Source of the DNA: Candidatus Phocaeicola excrementigallinarum
GTDB lineage: Bacteria; Bacteroidota; Bacteroidia; Bacteroidales; Bacteroidaceae
DNA: 64,000 bases
Assembly (NCBI GenBank): GCA_019120125.1
Contig: DWVR01000057.1
Span: 1-64,000 of the forward strand
Direction: 5' to 3'
Each line of letters starts with the position of its first letter. The first letter of the stretch is position 1. The notes beneath the pieces were generated by a model. That model saw nothing but the letters and a program-made list of their open reading frames with translations, did not search any database and was not told where the DNA came from. Positions 1-9,063 of this stretch are shown here, piece after piece. The position numbers were made by a program, and so were the translations under genes.

Positions 1-62
1 ACCGTGTTATCAACACAGCCACGAGATTTACCTTAAAAGGTGATAGTTTAAGAAGAAAACAT

Positions 63-70
63 TAACTTTG
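63..70 (+). promoter_or_regulatory. Bacteroidetes-type -7 element (TAACTTTG)
   Basis: TAnnTTTG match just upstream of the first ORF; no clear -33 element. Confidence 0.35.
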
Positions 71-451
71 CCACGTCAGAACTGTAACAGCATCGCCGTT
101 TTTGCTGTAACAGTCTGCTCCGTTTTTTGCATCTTGCCTGTTAAATCCATAAAAACGATTCTATCATATATATCCTCACATCCTGACTTCATAGAGTTTC
201 ATAAAAACACATCCAATCCTGATGAAATAGTATTCAATACTTTGATTTATAATCTCATTTCTAAGGAATGTATAAACAACACATGTCTAAGGTACATAAA
301 ATGGAAAAAATCCCCATCACCTGACAATGTCACAATTGAGGATCAAGATATTATTAAAGAATGTCTTAATAATCCAGATATACTTTTCATCAGAAAAATA
401 GATTCTATAAAGACATGTAATTTCATTAAAGAATTAATCTCGAAACATTAA
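68..451 (+). pseudogene. C-terminal fragment resembling a GT14 (core-2/I-branching type) glycosyltransferase
   Basis: 127 aa; segment ILSYISSHPDFIEFHKNTSNPDEIVFNTLIYN...LRYIKW...SPSPDNVTIED resembles the C-terminal end of GT14 enzymes; no N-terminal domain and only a TTG start. Confidence 0.45.
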
Positions 452-1374
452 TGAATGTATCAATAATCATACCTGTATTCAACGGACAGAAGTTCATAAC
501 CAACTGTATCCAATATCTATTGAGGCAGACCTACCAGAACTGGCAGGCATTGTTCATCAATGACGGAAGTACAGACAACACATTAGAGACTTTAAAACAA
601 TTCGCAAACCAAGACAACAGAATCAAAATCATTACCCAGAAAAACCAAGGTGCCGCTAAAGCACGGGAAACAGGCATAAAAGCAGCCCAAGGTGATTTCA
701 TTACATTCCTAGATGTCGATGATACGCTTTCTAACTCTTTTCTAGAGAAATCAATTGCTCAATTTACTCCAGAAACTGATATAGTTGTCAGCACATTCAA
801 TATAATACAGGAGAATCAGACTATACGCAAAAACATCAAACCCGGATACTTTGACAAAAAAGAATACCTGAAAAAAGTTCTAACAGGACATTACGGCTGG
901 GAACTATGTGCCAAGATGTATCGCAGATCTCTGTTTGAACAACCTTTAAACACCCCAGCAAATATAAGAATAGGTGAAGATGCAGCTATATTCATACAGC
1001 TCATACTCCGATCCAGAAGAATCAATGTGCTTAACGAACCTTTATACAACTATATCCAATACAACAGTTCAGCATCACACGTACAATCAAAGGAATATGC
1101 AGAAGAGACATTGAAGGCTGGCTTCTTTATAAAATCCATTCTTGAACAAGATGAGATTTATAATACCATCAATAGCGAAGCCCAAGCAATGTTATTGCTT
1201 TTCTTCTCCAACTCCACACGTAAAGCATATTTAGGGAATAAGCACCCTTTAGTACAAAGGGTGCATAATGAAGCGTATTCATTTAAGTCCTTGAACTTAC
1301 TTCCCTTAAAAAAAAGTATATATATCACATTTTATTTCCTTTTTGGGAAACATATCAATAAAATAATTCACTAA
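451..1374 (+). CDS. glycosyltransferase family 2
   Basis: N-terminal VSIIIPVFNGQKFITNCIQYLLRQTYQNWQALFINDGSTDNT and DVDDT motifs. Confidence 0.9.
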   Translation: MNVSIIIPVFNGQKFITNCIQYLLRQTYQNWQALFINDGSTDNTLETLKQFANQDNRIKIITQKNQGAAKARETGIKAAQGDFITFLDVDDTLSNSFLEKSIAQFTPETDIVVSTFNIIQENQTIRKNIKPGYFDKKEYLKKVLTGHYGWELCAKMYRRSLFEQPLNTPANIRIGEDAAIFIQLILRSRRINVLNEPLYNYIQYNSSASHVQSKEYAEETLKAGFFIKSILEQDEIYNTINSEAQAMLLLFFSNSTRKAYLGNKHPLVQRVHNEAYSFKSLNLLPLKKSIYITFYFLFGKHINKIIH

Positions 1375-2177
1375 TGTTTTCTGTACTTCTATCTATATAC
1401 ATAAAAGAACAGCCTGATTATCTCATACAGAGCTTAAACAGTTTGTTTGCACAAACATTGTTGCCCAATGAAGTCATCTTGGTCAAGGACGGTCCGCTGA
1501 CACCGGAACTGGATGCTGTCATCGCCGAATACCAATTGAAGTATCCTATCCTGAAAGTCATTCCATTACCCCACAACCAAGGGTTAGGGAATGCACTCAA
1601 CGAGGGATTGAAGCATTGCTCACACGAATTGGTGGCACGTATGGACACAGACGACATAGCCAAGCCTGACCGGTTTGAAAAGCAAATAAAGGTATTCCAA
1701 GAGCATCCGGAAATAGACATCTGCAGCGCGTGGATTGAGGAGTTTGAGGGAACTCCGGATAATATACTTGCCACCAGAAAGCTCCCGGAAACACACGAGG
1801 AGATACTGAAATATGCCAAACATCGGTGTCCGATAAACCATCCGGTTGTGATGTACAAGAAAAGCGCGGTGCTCAAAGCCGGAGGATATAAGGGATTCCC
1901 GGAAGATTACCGTCTGTGGATCAACATGCTGATGACTGGAGCCAGATTCTACAACATACAGGAAAGCCTGCTTTACTTCCGCTTCTCGAGTGCAATGGTA
2001 AAACGGAGAGGAGGATGGAAATACGCCATGGCTGATGCCAAATCACAACTGGACTTCTACAAGATGGGATTTCTCAGCCTCCCGACATTGGTCTACAATC
2101 TTTCGGTACGGATGTCCGTCAGGCTGACCCCCAACTTTATACGTGCATTGATCTATAAAAAGCTGTTGAGAAAATAA
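1374..2177 (+). CDS. glycosyltransferase family 2
   Basis: FSVLLSIYIKEQPDYLIQSLNSLFAQTLLPNEVILVKDG..., ARMDTDD motif; start overlaps the previous stop. Confidence 0.9.
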   Translation: MFSVLLSIYIKEQPDYLIQSLNSLFAQTLLPNEVILVKDGPLTPELDAVIAEYQLKYPILKVIPLPHNQGLGNALNEGLKHCSHELVARMDTDDIAKPDRFEKQIKVFQEHPEIDICSAWIEEFEGTPDNILATRKLPETHEEILKYAKHRCPINHPVVMYKKSAVLKAGGYKGFPEDYRLWINMLMTGARFYNIQESLLYFRFSSAMVKRRGGWKYAMADAKSQLDFYKMGFLSLPTLVYNLSVRMSVRLTPNFIRALIYKKLLRK

Positions 2178-2193
2178 CCTCTCTTCCGGAAAA

Positions 2194-3237
2194 ATGAAAA
2201 AGCTTTATACGACATCGGCATATAAGCTATATCACAAGCGATGCTGTGAACGTATAATGCGGCATATCCGAAAAAGGAAACGGCAAACAAAGAGACTGTC
2301 CCGGCAGAATAAGCCGGATAAAAAAGACTGTCCATACAAAAAGGTCCTGACAGCCCCACAGGGGTTCAGCTTTCTGGAGAGCATGACTGAATGCGCGCAA
2401 TTCTTTGCGAGAATGCGCTCTTCGGCATATATCCATTTCAAAAGCAACCAAAAGTCCATTACAATAGATCTTGCTCATGTAAACGAAATAGATTTCGCGT
2501 CTGTAATGACCCTGACCGCCATCTGTGAGGAATTGAAATGCGAAGGAATAAACGTTTACGGCAATTTTCCTGAAAACAGCTTCTGCCGCCAGTTCCTGAT
2601 AGACTCCGGATTCCTGAACAAGAAATATGATGCGTACAGACATCCGTATAGGCTGCAAAGCAAGACTGAATTCATGTCGTTGGAACGGGGACAAGAAAAG
2701 CTGAGAATAGAGAATTTCATCAAAATAAGGGACTTAACCCTACACATTTCCAGGCATTTGTTCGGCGAAGAAAAAGAGAATCTGAATCTGACCACTTTAC
2801 TGAAGGAGATTTGCGGCAACTCCATAGAATGGAGTTCGGCATATAAACGCCAATGGACAATGGGAGCAAAATTCGAGAAAGACAAAGTGGTTTTGGTTGC
2901 CATAGATCTGGGACAAGGCATTTTGAACTCGCTTCACAGAAAATTCACGTCTGTGCTGGAAGACTTGATGACCCTCACACCGGATTTCCAGATTCTGGCG
3001 AAAGCCTTTGACAGGAAATACGGATCGGCATCGCGCGACGAGAACAGAAACAAGGGACTTCCAAGCATCAAAAAAGCGTATGAGGACGGGTTTATAAAAA
3101 AGTTGACCGTCATCACAAATAATGCCGGACTGCATTTCGATAATCCTGACAAAAATCTTACTTTTGCAAAGGATAGAAATGCGTTCAAAGGTACTCTCTA
3201 TCTTTTTGAAATAGATAACACATGCTTTAAACAATAA
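2194..3237 (+). CDS. STAS-like domain plus GHKL/HATPase-like ATP-binding protein
   Basis: STAS-like stretch ITIDLAHVNEIDFASVMTLTAICEEL; GHKL-like boxes LLKEICGNSIEWS, VAIDLGQGI, NKGLPSIKKAYEDG, FKGTLYLFEI. Confidence 0.6.
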   Translation: MKKLYTTSAYKLYHKRCCERIMRHIRKRKRQTKRLSRQNKPDKKDCPYKKVLTAPQGFSFLESMTECAQFFARMRSSAYIHFKSNQKSITIDLAHVNEIDFASVMTLTAICEELKCEGINVYGNFPENSFCRQFLIDSGFLNKKYDAYRHPYRLQSKTEFMSLERGQEKLRIENFIKIRDLTLHISRHLFGEEKENLNLTTLLKEICGNSIEWSSAYKRQWTMGAKFEKDKVVLVAIDLGQGILNSLHRKFTSVLEDLMTLTPDFQILAKAFDRKYGSASRDENRNKGLPSIKKAYEDGFIKKLTVITNNAGLHFDNPDKNLTFAKDRNAFKGTLYLFEIDNTCFKQ

Positions 3238-3243
3238 ATATAT

Positions 3244-3660
3244 ATGGTTTTTTACATTGCAAAGGATTATTCACCGTATACAGGAATCCGCCATTGTGAC
3301 ACAAGTGATTTCTCCGGTGAGGATTTCTATCATACGAAACTGAATGCCGCATTCAAGGAAGCGTTTGAGAAAAAAGAAAAACTTACGCTGGTACTTGACG
3401 GAAGTAAAGACGGATATGCCCCGTCTTTTCTGGATGAGGCTCTGGGCAATCTTGTATATGATTTCGGCGAAGAAAACGTCCGGAATCATGTGGAAATCGT
3501 ATCAGAACGTGAGTCGCAATGGCCGGCTATGCTATATCAGCGGACTTATCCTGAATGGGAAAAAAGAAGGATAGACCAGAACCCTCCGGTGCAGACCGCA
3601 TCCCATCCGGCATGGTATAGACTGGTGAATGGGAAAATAGAATGTAAAGTATGGAATTAA
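3244..3660 (+). CDS. STAS-like DUF4325-type protein
   Basis: LTLVLDGSKDGYAPSFLDEALGNLVYDFGEENVRNHVEIVSE resembles DUF4325 STAS-like proteins; adjacent to the GHKL gene. Confidence 0.6.
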   Translation: MVFYIAKDYSPYTGIRHCDTSDFSGEDFYHTKLNAAFKEAFEKKEKLTLVLDGSKDGYAPSFLDEALGNLVYDFGEENVRNHVEIVSERESQWPAMLYQRTYPEWEKRRIDQNPPVQTASHPAWYRLVNGKIECKVWN

Positions 3661-3670
3661 TCTATAAGAA

Positions 3671-4192
3671 ATGAATCCGTCAATCATCTGCCTGCCCTTA
3701 TCCGACATAATAGACATTATTTCTGTTATCGTGGACGGAATAGGTATTATCGTGGCCGGATCTGTCGCAATATGGGTAGTGAACACCATACAAAAAAGAA
3801 TAGACAACCAACGCTCCATAAAAAACCATCTGATTGACGAGGTAATTGAAATCAGAAGGTCATATAGGGAAATCATCAACCAAACCACATGTGGCGAGCT
3901 CAGACCTAAAGATATAAAAAGCAGGCTAAGAGTATTGAGCTCAAGAATCACGGACCTGATCAACCTTATCAACATCCAGTTCAAACCAAAAGTGATAGAC
4001 AAGGATTTTCTTTTACCCTATCAATTGGACTTGAACCAGATAATTACAGATGATGAGAACTTCAGCTTAGAGTACAAGGCGAACAGGAAATTTCTTCTTA
4101 CACAAAGGTCACAAGAAAAGATGGCTGTTTTCTCCGCAGAAAAAGACCATCTCTTTAACGAACTGATTGTAAAAATCAACAAAGCAGAATAA
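3671..4192 (+). CDS. hypothetical membrane-anchored protein (N-terminal TM plus helical cytoplasmic part)
   Basis: 173 aa, hydrophobic IIDIISVIVDGIGIIVAGSVAIWVV then charged helical sequence; tightly spaced after 3660. Confidence 0.55.
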   Translation: MNPSIICLPLSDIIDIISVIVDGIGIIVAGSVAIWVVNTIQKRIDNQRSIKNHLIDEVIEIRRSYREIINQTTCGELRPKDIKSRLRVLSSRITDLINLINIQFKPKVIDKDFLLPYQLDLNQIITDDENFSLEYKANRKFLLTQRSQEKMAVFSAEKDHLFNELIVKINKAE

Positions 4193-4208
4193 CAAATCTT
4201 CCATAAAA

Positions 4209-5321
4209 ATGAAAGAGCAGAACAATACCCAACAAGACACTTCGCAAAATGTCAATGAAATAGACCTTGTAGCACTTTTCAAAAAGCTTTTTGACAAACG
4301 GAAAAAGCTTTATAAGGCAATAGGGATTGGCGTAATTATAGGGCTGGTAATCGCCTTCAGCTTACCCAAACAATATCAGGTGGAAGTCACCCTATCGCCT
4401 GAGTCCGGGACAAGCGGATCAGGCAACATGGCCGGAATCGCATCCATGCTTGGCATGGGAGGCATGGGAGGACTTGGAGAAGACGCACTGAACGTCAGCA
4501 TGTTCCCGGAAATCGTAAAGACCACTCCTTTCCTGTTGGAAATGCTGGAGACACCGCTTCAGACGAAAGAAGAGGAGACCATGATTCTTTATGACTACTT
4601 GGACACGCAAAAACGTCCGTGGTGGAGCCATATCATGGGATTGCCGGGACAGGCCATCGGAGGAATTATGGCGCTGTTCAGGGATAAGGCAGAGGAAACG
4701 GACAGCATACAGAAAATCGACCCTTTCCATCTGACACAGGAACAAAGCGGAAGAATCGGTATGCTGAAAGGAATCCTAAACGCGGAAACAGACAGCAAGA
4801 CCAGCATGACTAAAGTGAGCGTTACCCTGCAGGACCCTGTGGCGGCCGCATTGGTGGCGGACAGTGCCGTGGTCAAGCTGCAACGGTACATCACGGACTA
4901 CCGTACCCGAAAGGCGCAGGAGGACTACAACTATCTGACCAAAGTGGCGAAAGAGACGGAACAGGACTATATCAAGGCACAACAAAGATACTCCCAGTTC
5001 ATGGACGCAAACAGGAACGTGAATCTGCAATCGATGAAGGCGGAAGGTGAGCGTCTGCAGAATGCGGCCATGACGGCTTACCAAATCTACAGTCAGATGG
5101 AGACGCAGCGCCAGCTTGCCCGGGCCAAGGTGCAGGAGGCGAAGCCGGTGTTCGCGGTGGTGGAACCCGCTACTGTGCCGCTGTTCCCCTCCTCGCCCAA
5201 GAAGATGATGATTCTGGTTGTGTTCGTATTTCTCGCCGTAGTGGTGGAATCGGCATGGATTCTGTTCGGTGAGGATTTATGGAAAAGCGTCAAGGCGGAA
5301 ATGAAGAAGCCGAAAGAATGA
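4209..5321 (+). CDS. Wzz/chain-length determinant family protein
   Basis: Two terminal TM segments, VEVTLSPESG after TM1, and ATVPLFPSSPKKMMILVVFVFLAVVVE before the C-terminus. Confidence 0.85.
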   Translation: MKEQNNTQQDTSQNVNEIDLVALFKKLFDKRKKLYKAIGIGVIIGLVIAFSLPKQYQVEVTLSPESGTSGSGNMAGIASMLGMGGMGGLGEDALNVSMFPEIVKTTPFLLEMLETPLQTKEEETMILYDYLDTQKRPWWSHIMGLPGQAIGGIMALFRDKAEETDSIQKIDPFHLTQEQSGRIGMLKGILNAETDSKTSMTKVSVTLQDPVAAALVADSAVVKLQRYITDYRTRKAQEDYNYLTKVAKETEQDYIKAQQRYSQFMDANRNVNLQSMKAEGERLQNAAMTAYQIYSQMETQRQLARAKVQEAKPVFAVVEPATVPLFPSSPKKMMILVVFVFLAVVVESAWILFGEDLWKSVKAEMKKPKE

Positions 5322-5426
5322 ATCAGGCACCAGTCTGACTACGAACCTCTTGAAAACATCCGCCTGTTCCCAACGATACAATCGCAAGGAACAGGCGGAA
5401 TCGCATAACAGAACGGGGGAGATCTC

Positions 5427-6407
5427 TCACAAAGAAATGATCTCATCCGGCGTAAGCCCTGTGATTCTGGCAATAACCTCAACAGGAATGCCTTCTTGTT
5501 TCATTTTGCACGCATTCTCGAATTTTTCCTCCTGGCGACCTTCTGCACGGCCTTCAGCTCGTCCTTCTGCAAGCCCCGCCGCACGACCTTCTGCACGGCC
5601 TTCTGCACGGCCTTCAGCACGACCTTCAGCAAGCCCTTCTGCACGGCCTTCTGCACGGCCTTCTGCACGGCCTTCTGCAAGCCCCGCTTCACGGGCTTCA
5701 CGGCGGGAACTGCTGATCTGCATCTTTGCCGTACTCACCATGTCCCAGAAACGGTCGTATGCCTGAAGCTGACTTTTCGTAAAGGCGGACTCCTCCAACT
5801 GAGTGACCGCCTTGCTGATGTCAGGATTCTCAAGCAGCTCTCCCGGCACTTCACGTGTCTTTTCGTCTATCTCCGTAAGATAACGGAGCCAAAGCACCTG
5901 CATCTTCCGGTCGTTGAATGTTTTCGGAGTGAATTTGGGCAGTTCGATGAAAATAAAACGCAATCCTTCAATCACTTCTTTTGTCTCAGCTACTTCCACA
6001 ATCTTGAAATCGTGATAATAATTCTTGCTCTCGGAGAATGTGTCGTTGACAAGATTCAACGAATAAACAGGTTGCAGGAGTTCGTAATCACATCCCCTTT
6101 CCAACTGACTGACATACGCTTTCGATGCATTGAAAAGCACACGCTGCTTATAAGCGGAGGTCCACATCATCTGCATCTCCACTATAAACTGCCGGCCTTT
6201 CCTGTCTCTGCACCGCACGTCTACAATGCTGTCCTTGCGCAAGGGATTCATCGGGACCAGTTCCGGACTCATGTATTCCACCCCGACAATATCTTCCTCC
6301 GTACTATCGAACGGAAGAAGCGCGTTCAGAAAACTTATAATCAAATCAGGATGCTCGCCAAACACTTTCTTGAAAGTGAGGTCGGCTTTCGGATCAAGAT
6401 ATCTCAT
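5427..6407 (-). CDS. Rpn family (PD-(D/E)XK) recombination-promoting nuclease/putative transposase with C-terminal AEGR repeats
   Basis: MRYLDPKADLTFKKVFGEHPDLIISFLNALLPF and VDVRCRDRKGRQFIVEMQM; start taken at the internal MRYLDPK. Confidence 0.8.
   Translation of the reverse strand: MRYLDPKADLTFKKVFGEHPDLIISFLNALLPFDSTEEDIVGVEYMSPELVPMNPLRKDSIVDVRCRDRKGRQFIVEMQMMWTSAYKQRVLFNASKAYVSQLERGCDYELLQPVYSLNLVNDTFSESKNYYHDFKIVEVAETKEVIEGLRFIFIELPKFTPKTFNDRKMQVLWLRYLTEIDEKTREVPGELLENPDISKAVTQLEESAFTKSQLQAYDRFWDMVSTAKMQISSSRREAREAGLAEGRAEGRAEGRAEGLAEGRAEGRAEGRAEGRAAGLAEGRAEGRAEGRQEEKFENACKMKQEGIPVEVIARITGLTPDEIISL
5535..5690. repeat. 12-bp tandem repeat (GGCCTTCTGCAC on +) inside the Rpn C-terminus
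   Basis: Multiple perfect and near-perfect 12-bp units encoding AEGR/AEGL on the minus strand. Confidence 0.9.
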
Positions 6408-6491
6408 AGTCATGCAGTCGTTTAACAGTTTCAATGAAAGCAAATATACAAAAAATCTCATCTGCACGGCCAAAATGCAAGGTCTTTTTCG

Positions 6492-6499
6492 TACCTTTG
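6492..6499 (+). promoter_or_regulatory. -7 element TACCTTTG upstream of the wzi-like gene
   Basis: TAnnTTTG match 25 bp before the ATG. Confidence 0.5.
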
Positions 6500-6523
6500 A
6501 ATGCAAATTAAATCTCTTTATCA

Positions 6524-8011
6524 ATGAAAAGACTGATACTGACTACAGCAATCGCTCTATTGACAGGGGGTATCCCGTATGCGCAATCCGATACGGAACT
6601 GGAATACAGGGTGGAGATGGGAGCCACTGCCGGAGGAGGCACGTACGCGCCGCTCTGGTTTACCGCCAACCGATACGGACTGGCCAGCACGGAGCCTAAC
6701 TCGGGCTACCTGAGGGCAGGCATCGCCTACGAGAAGGAATTGAGAAGGAACTGGAAAATCGCGGCCGGAATGGATCTGGCCGGAGCCATAAACCATGAAA
6801 AGAGCTTCAATGTGCAGCAGCTTTATGCGGACTTGTCGTGGAAGGTGCTGACGCTGAGTGTGGGCATCAAGGAACGTCCGGGATTTCCGCTTGAAAAGAA
6901 TACGGCACTGAGCAGCGGCATGATGGTGGAAGGCCCGAACGCGCATCCGGTGCCGCAAATCAGAGTCGAAATGCCGGAATATTGGAACGTGCCAGGCACA
7001 AAAGGATGGTTCGCCTTTAAAGGACACCTTGCATACGGATCGTTCGCGGAATATGAATGGCAGCGGGACTATGTGAAGCCGGGACAGTATTTCACCGAAG
7101 GGGTGCTCTACCACAGCAAGTCGCTGATGCTTCGTCTCGGCAACAAGGAGAAGTTCCCTCTGGAGTTTGAGGTGGGCATCCTGATGGCGGCCCAGTTCGG
7201 AGGCAACCGTTACCAGAAGATGGAGGACGGGACGGTGCGTCTGGATGTGGACATGCCGGACAACCTGAAGGCTTACTGGAAGGCGTTTTTCCCTCAGACG
7301 GGGGGAACAGACACACCGGAGGGCGAGCAGGTGAACGTTGAGGGAAACCATCTGGGAAGCTGGAATTTCGCGCTGAACTATTATGTGGGCGACTGGAAGT
7401 TCCGCGCCTATCTGGAACATTATTTCGAGGACACCTCGGAAATGTTCTGGGAATATGGAAGATGGAAGGACGGACAACTGGGACTGGAAATCACCTTTCC
7501 GAAAAACCGGTGGGTGACTTCAGCCGTATATGAGGCACTTGGTACAAAAGACCAGGCCGGTCCGCTATTGTTCGACAGTTTCTGGGGACAGTTTCCGGAA
7601 TATCAGATCAGCGGATGCGATGAGTATTACAACCATTACATCTACGGCGGATGGCAATATATGGGAATGGGAATGGGAAACCCTCTCCTGCCCGGACCTC
7701 TCTATAATGAAGACCATTCGATAAGCTTCCGCAGCAACCGCGTAAGGGCACAACATCTGGGCCTGTCGGGCAATCCGTCGGACGAATGGAGCTACAGAGT
7801 GCTCATATCCTTCGCACGCCATTGGGGAACCTACGGAAACCCTCTCGACAAGCAGCGGAAACAGTTCAGCTCGCTCTACGAGGCAACCTACTCTCCACGC
7901 CGGGCAAGCGGATGGAGCGCATCGCTCGCGCTGGGGCTGGACAGAGGAAACTATCTGGGAAACTCCACGGGCGGCATGCTGACCATCAGGAAAACAGGTA
8001 TCATCTTCTAA
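6524..8011 (+). CDS. capsule assembly Wzi-like outer membrane protein
   Basis: Signal peptide; GGTYAPLWFTANRYGLASTEPNSGYLRAGIAY; beta-barrel-like composition; capsule-locus context. Confidence 0.8.
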   Translation: MKRLILTTAIALLTGGIPYAQSDTELEYRVEMGATAGGGTYAPLWFTANRYGLASTEPNSGYLRAGIAYEKELRRNWKIAAGMDLAGAINHEKSFNVQQLYADLSWKVLTLSVGIKERPGFPLEKNTALSSGMMVEGPNAHPVPQIRVEMPEYWNVPGTKGWFAFKGHLAYGSFAEYEWQRDYVKPGQYFTEGVLYHSKSLMLRLGNKEKFPLEFEVGILMAAQFGGNRYQKMEDGTVRLDVDMPDNLKAYWKAFFPQTGGTDTPEGEQVNVEGNHLGSWNFALNYYVGDWKFRAYLEHYFEDTSEMFWEYGRWKDGQLGLEITFPKNRWVTSAVYEALGTKDQAGPLLFDSFWGQFPEYQISGCDEYYNHYIYGGWQYMGMGMGNPLLPGPLYNEDHSISFRSNRVRAQHLGLSGNPSDEWSYRVLISFARHWGTYGNPLDKQRKQFSSLYEATYSPRRASGWSASLALGLDRGNYLGNSTGGMLTIRKTGIIF

Positions 8012-8023
8012 ACTACAGACAAC

Positions 8024-8467
8024 ATGAAACGGAACCTATATATCGGCATCTGCCTGCTCATGGCGGTGCTGGCACTGGGAGGATGCAAGAAAGCTCCCAT
8101 CAATCCCGACATAGAGGGACACTGGCAACTGCTGGAATTCACGACCAAGGCAGACGGACAGACTCATGAATGCGAACGGATCTACTACAGCATCCAGCTT
8201 TGGGTGATTGAGGTGGCGGAAAAAGGAGGTCCTTTGGAACTGACTTCGTTTCGCGGACGCTACAGGTATGACGAGACGGACAATACCATCCGCATAAAGG
8301 ACCTGAGCACGTATGATGTGCCGGAACTCTCACGGCCTGCGGAGGTGTGGGAGCTGTTGCCGTATGGCCTGAACTGTACGAACCCGACTTTTGAGGTGGT
8401 AAGCGTGGACAAGCGTTGGATGACTTTGGAATCGGACTACGCGATACTCAAACTCAAGAAATTCTGA
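8024..8467 (+). CDS. lipocalin-like lipoprotein
   Basis: Lipobox LALGGCKK; INPDIEGHWQLLEFT. Confidence 0.55.
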   Translation: MKRNLYIGICLLMAVLALGGCKKAPINPDIEGHWQLLEFTTKADGQTHECERIYYSIQLWVIEVAEKGGPLELTSFRGRYRYDETDNTIRIKDLSTYDVPELSRPAEVWELLPYGLNCTNPTFEVVSVDKRWMTLESDYAILKLKKF

Positions 8468-8470
8468 CAC

Positions 8471-8986
8471 ATGGACAAGGAAGAACATTGGTATGCCCTC
8501 TATGTGAGGATGCATCATGAGAAAAAGACCGCCGCAAGACTGGATGAGCTGGGTGTGACCAACTATCTGCCTGTGCAGGAAACGGTACGCCAATGGAGCG
8601 ACAGAAAAAAGAAGCTCACCGTAGTGGTGATCCCGATGATGATCTTCGTGCGGACCGATGAGCAGGGAAGGCTGGAACTGATCAGGAACTTCCCTTCCAT
8701 CACAGGAGCCTTGATTGACAGAAGCACGCACCGCCCTGCCATCATCAGGGATGAGGAAATGGAAAGGTTCAGATTCATGCTGGATTTCTCGGAACAGACG
8801 GTGCATTTCATTGACAAGCCGCTGGCTCCGGGGGACAAGGTAAAAGTAATCAAAGGTCCTCTGACCGGACTGGAAGGTGAACTGATCTATCTGGACAACA
8901 AGTCGGAGATTGTGGTCAGAATCGACCAACTGGGATCCGCCTCCGTGGAGATTCCGGGAGGATATGTGGAAAAACTTTATAAATGA
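8471..8986 (+). CDS. UpxY/NusG-like transcription antiterminator
   Basis: HWYALYVRMHHEKKTAARLDELGVTNYLPVQ and KOW-like PLAPGDKVKVIKGPLTGLEGEL. Confidence 0.85.
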   Translation: MDKEEHWYALYVRMHHEKKTAARLDELGVTNYLPVQETVRQWSDRKKKLTVVVIPMMIFVRTDEQGRLELIRNFPSITGALIDRSTHRPAIIRDEEMERFRFMLDFSEQTVHFIDKPLAPGDKVKVIKGPLTGLEGELIYLDNKSEIVVRIDQLGSASVEIPGGYVEKLYK

Positions 8987-8990
8987 AAAT

Positions 8991-9050
8991 GAAGAGTGAG
9001 GAATGAAGAATTACTGTGAAATGCAGCTCTGTCTTCATCCCTCACTCTTC
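8991..9050. repeat. Inverted-repeat element, family i copy 1
   Basis: GAAGAGTGAGGAATGAAG / CTTCATCCCTCACTCTTC (17/18 complementary); 22 bp identical to 56811-56832. Confidence 0.75.
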
Positions 9051-9063
9051 ATCCTATAAGATT

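Noticed and set aside
4-16. GTGTTATCAACAC palindrome at the left edge as an invertible-promoter IR
   Set aside because: Only 5-bp arms and no partner inverted repeat or recombinase gene in the window.
5535-5690. CRISPR-like repetitive region
   Set aside because: Contiguous 12-bp coding tandem repeats without spacers.
5350-5766. ORF with ARPSARPSA repeats on the + strand, and similar CTAF and QKAV repeat ORFs
   Set aside because: Out-of-frame readings of the 12-bp VNTR of the Rpn gene; the repeat unit is a multiple of 3 and stop-free in several frames.
6557-7477. 306-aa minus-strand ORF opposite wzi
   Set aside because: Shadow ORF; the + strand frame has signal peptide and Wzi-like features.
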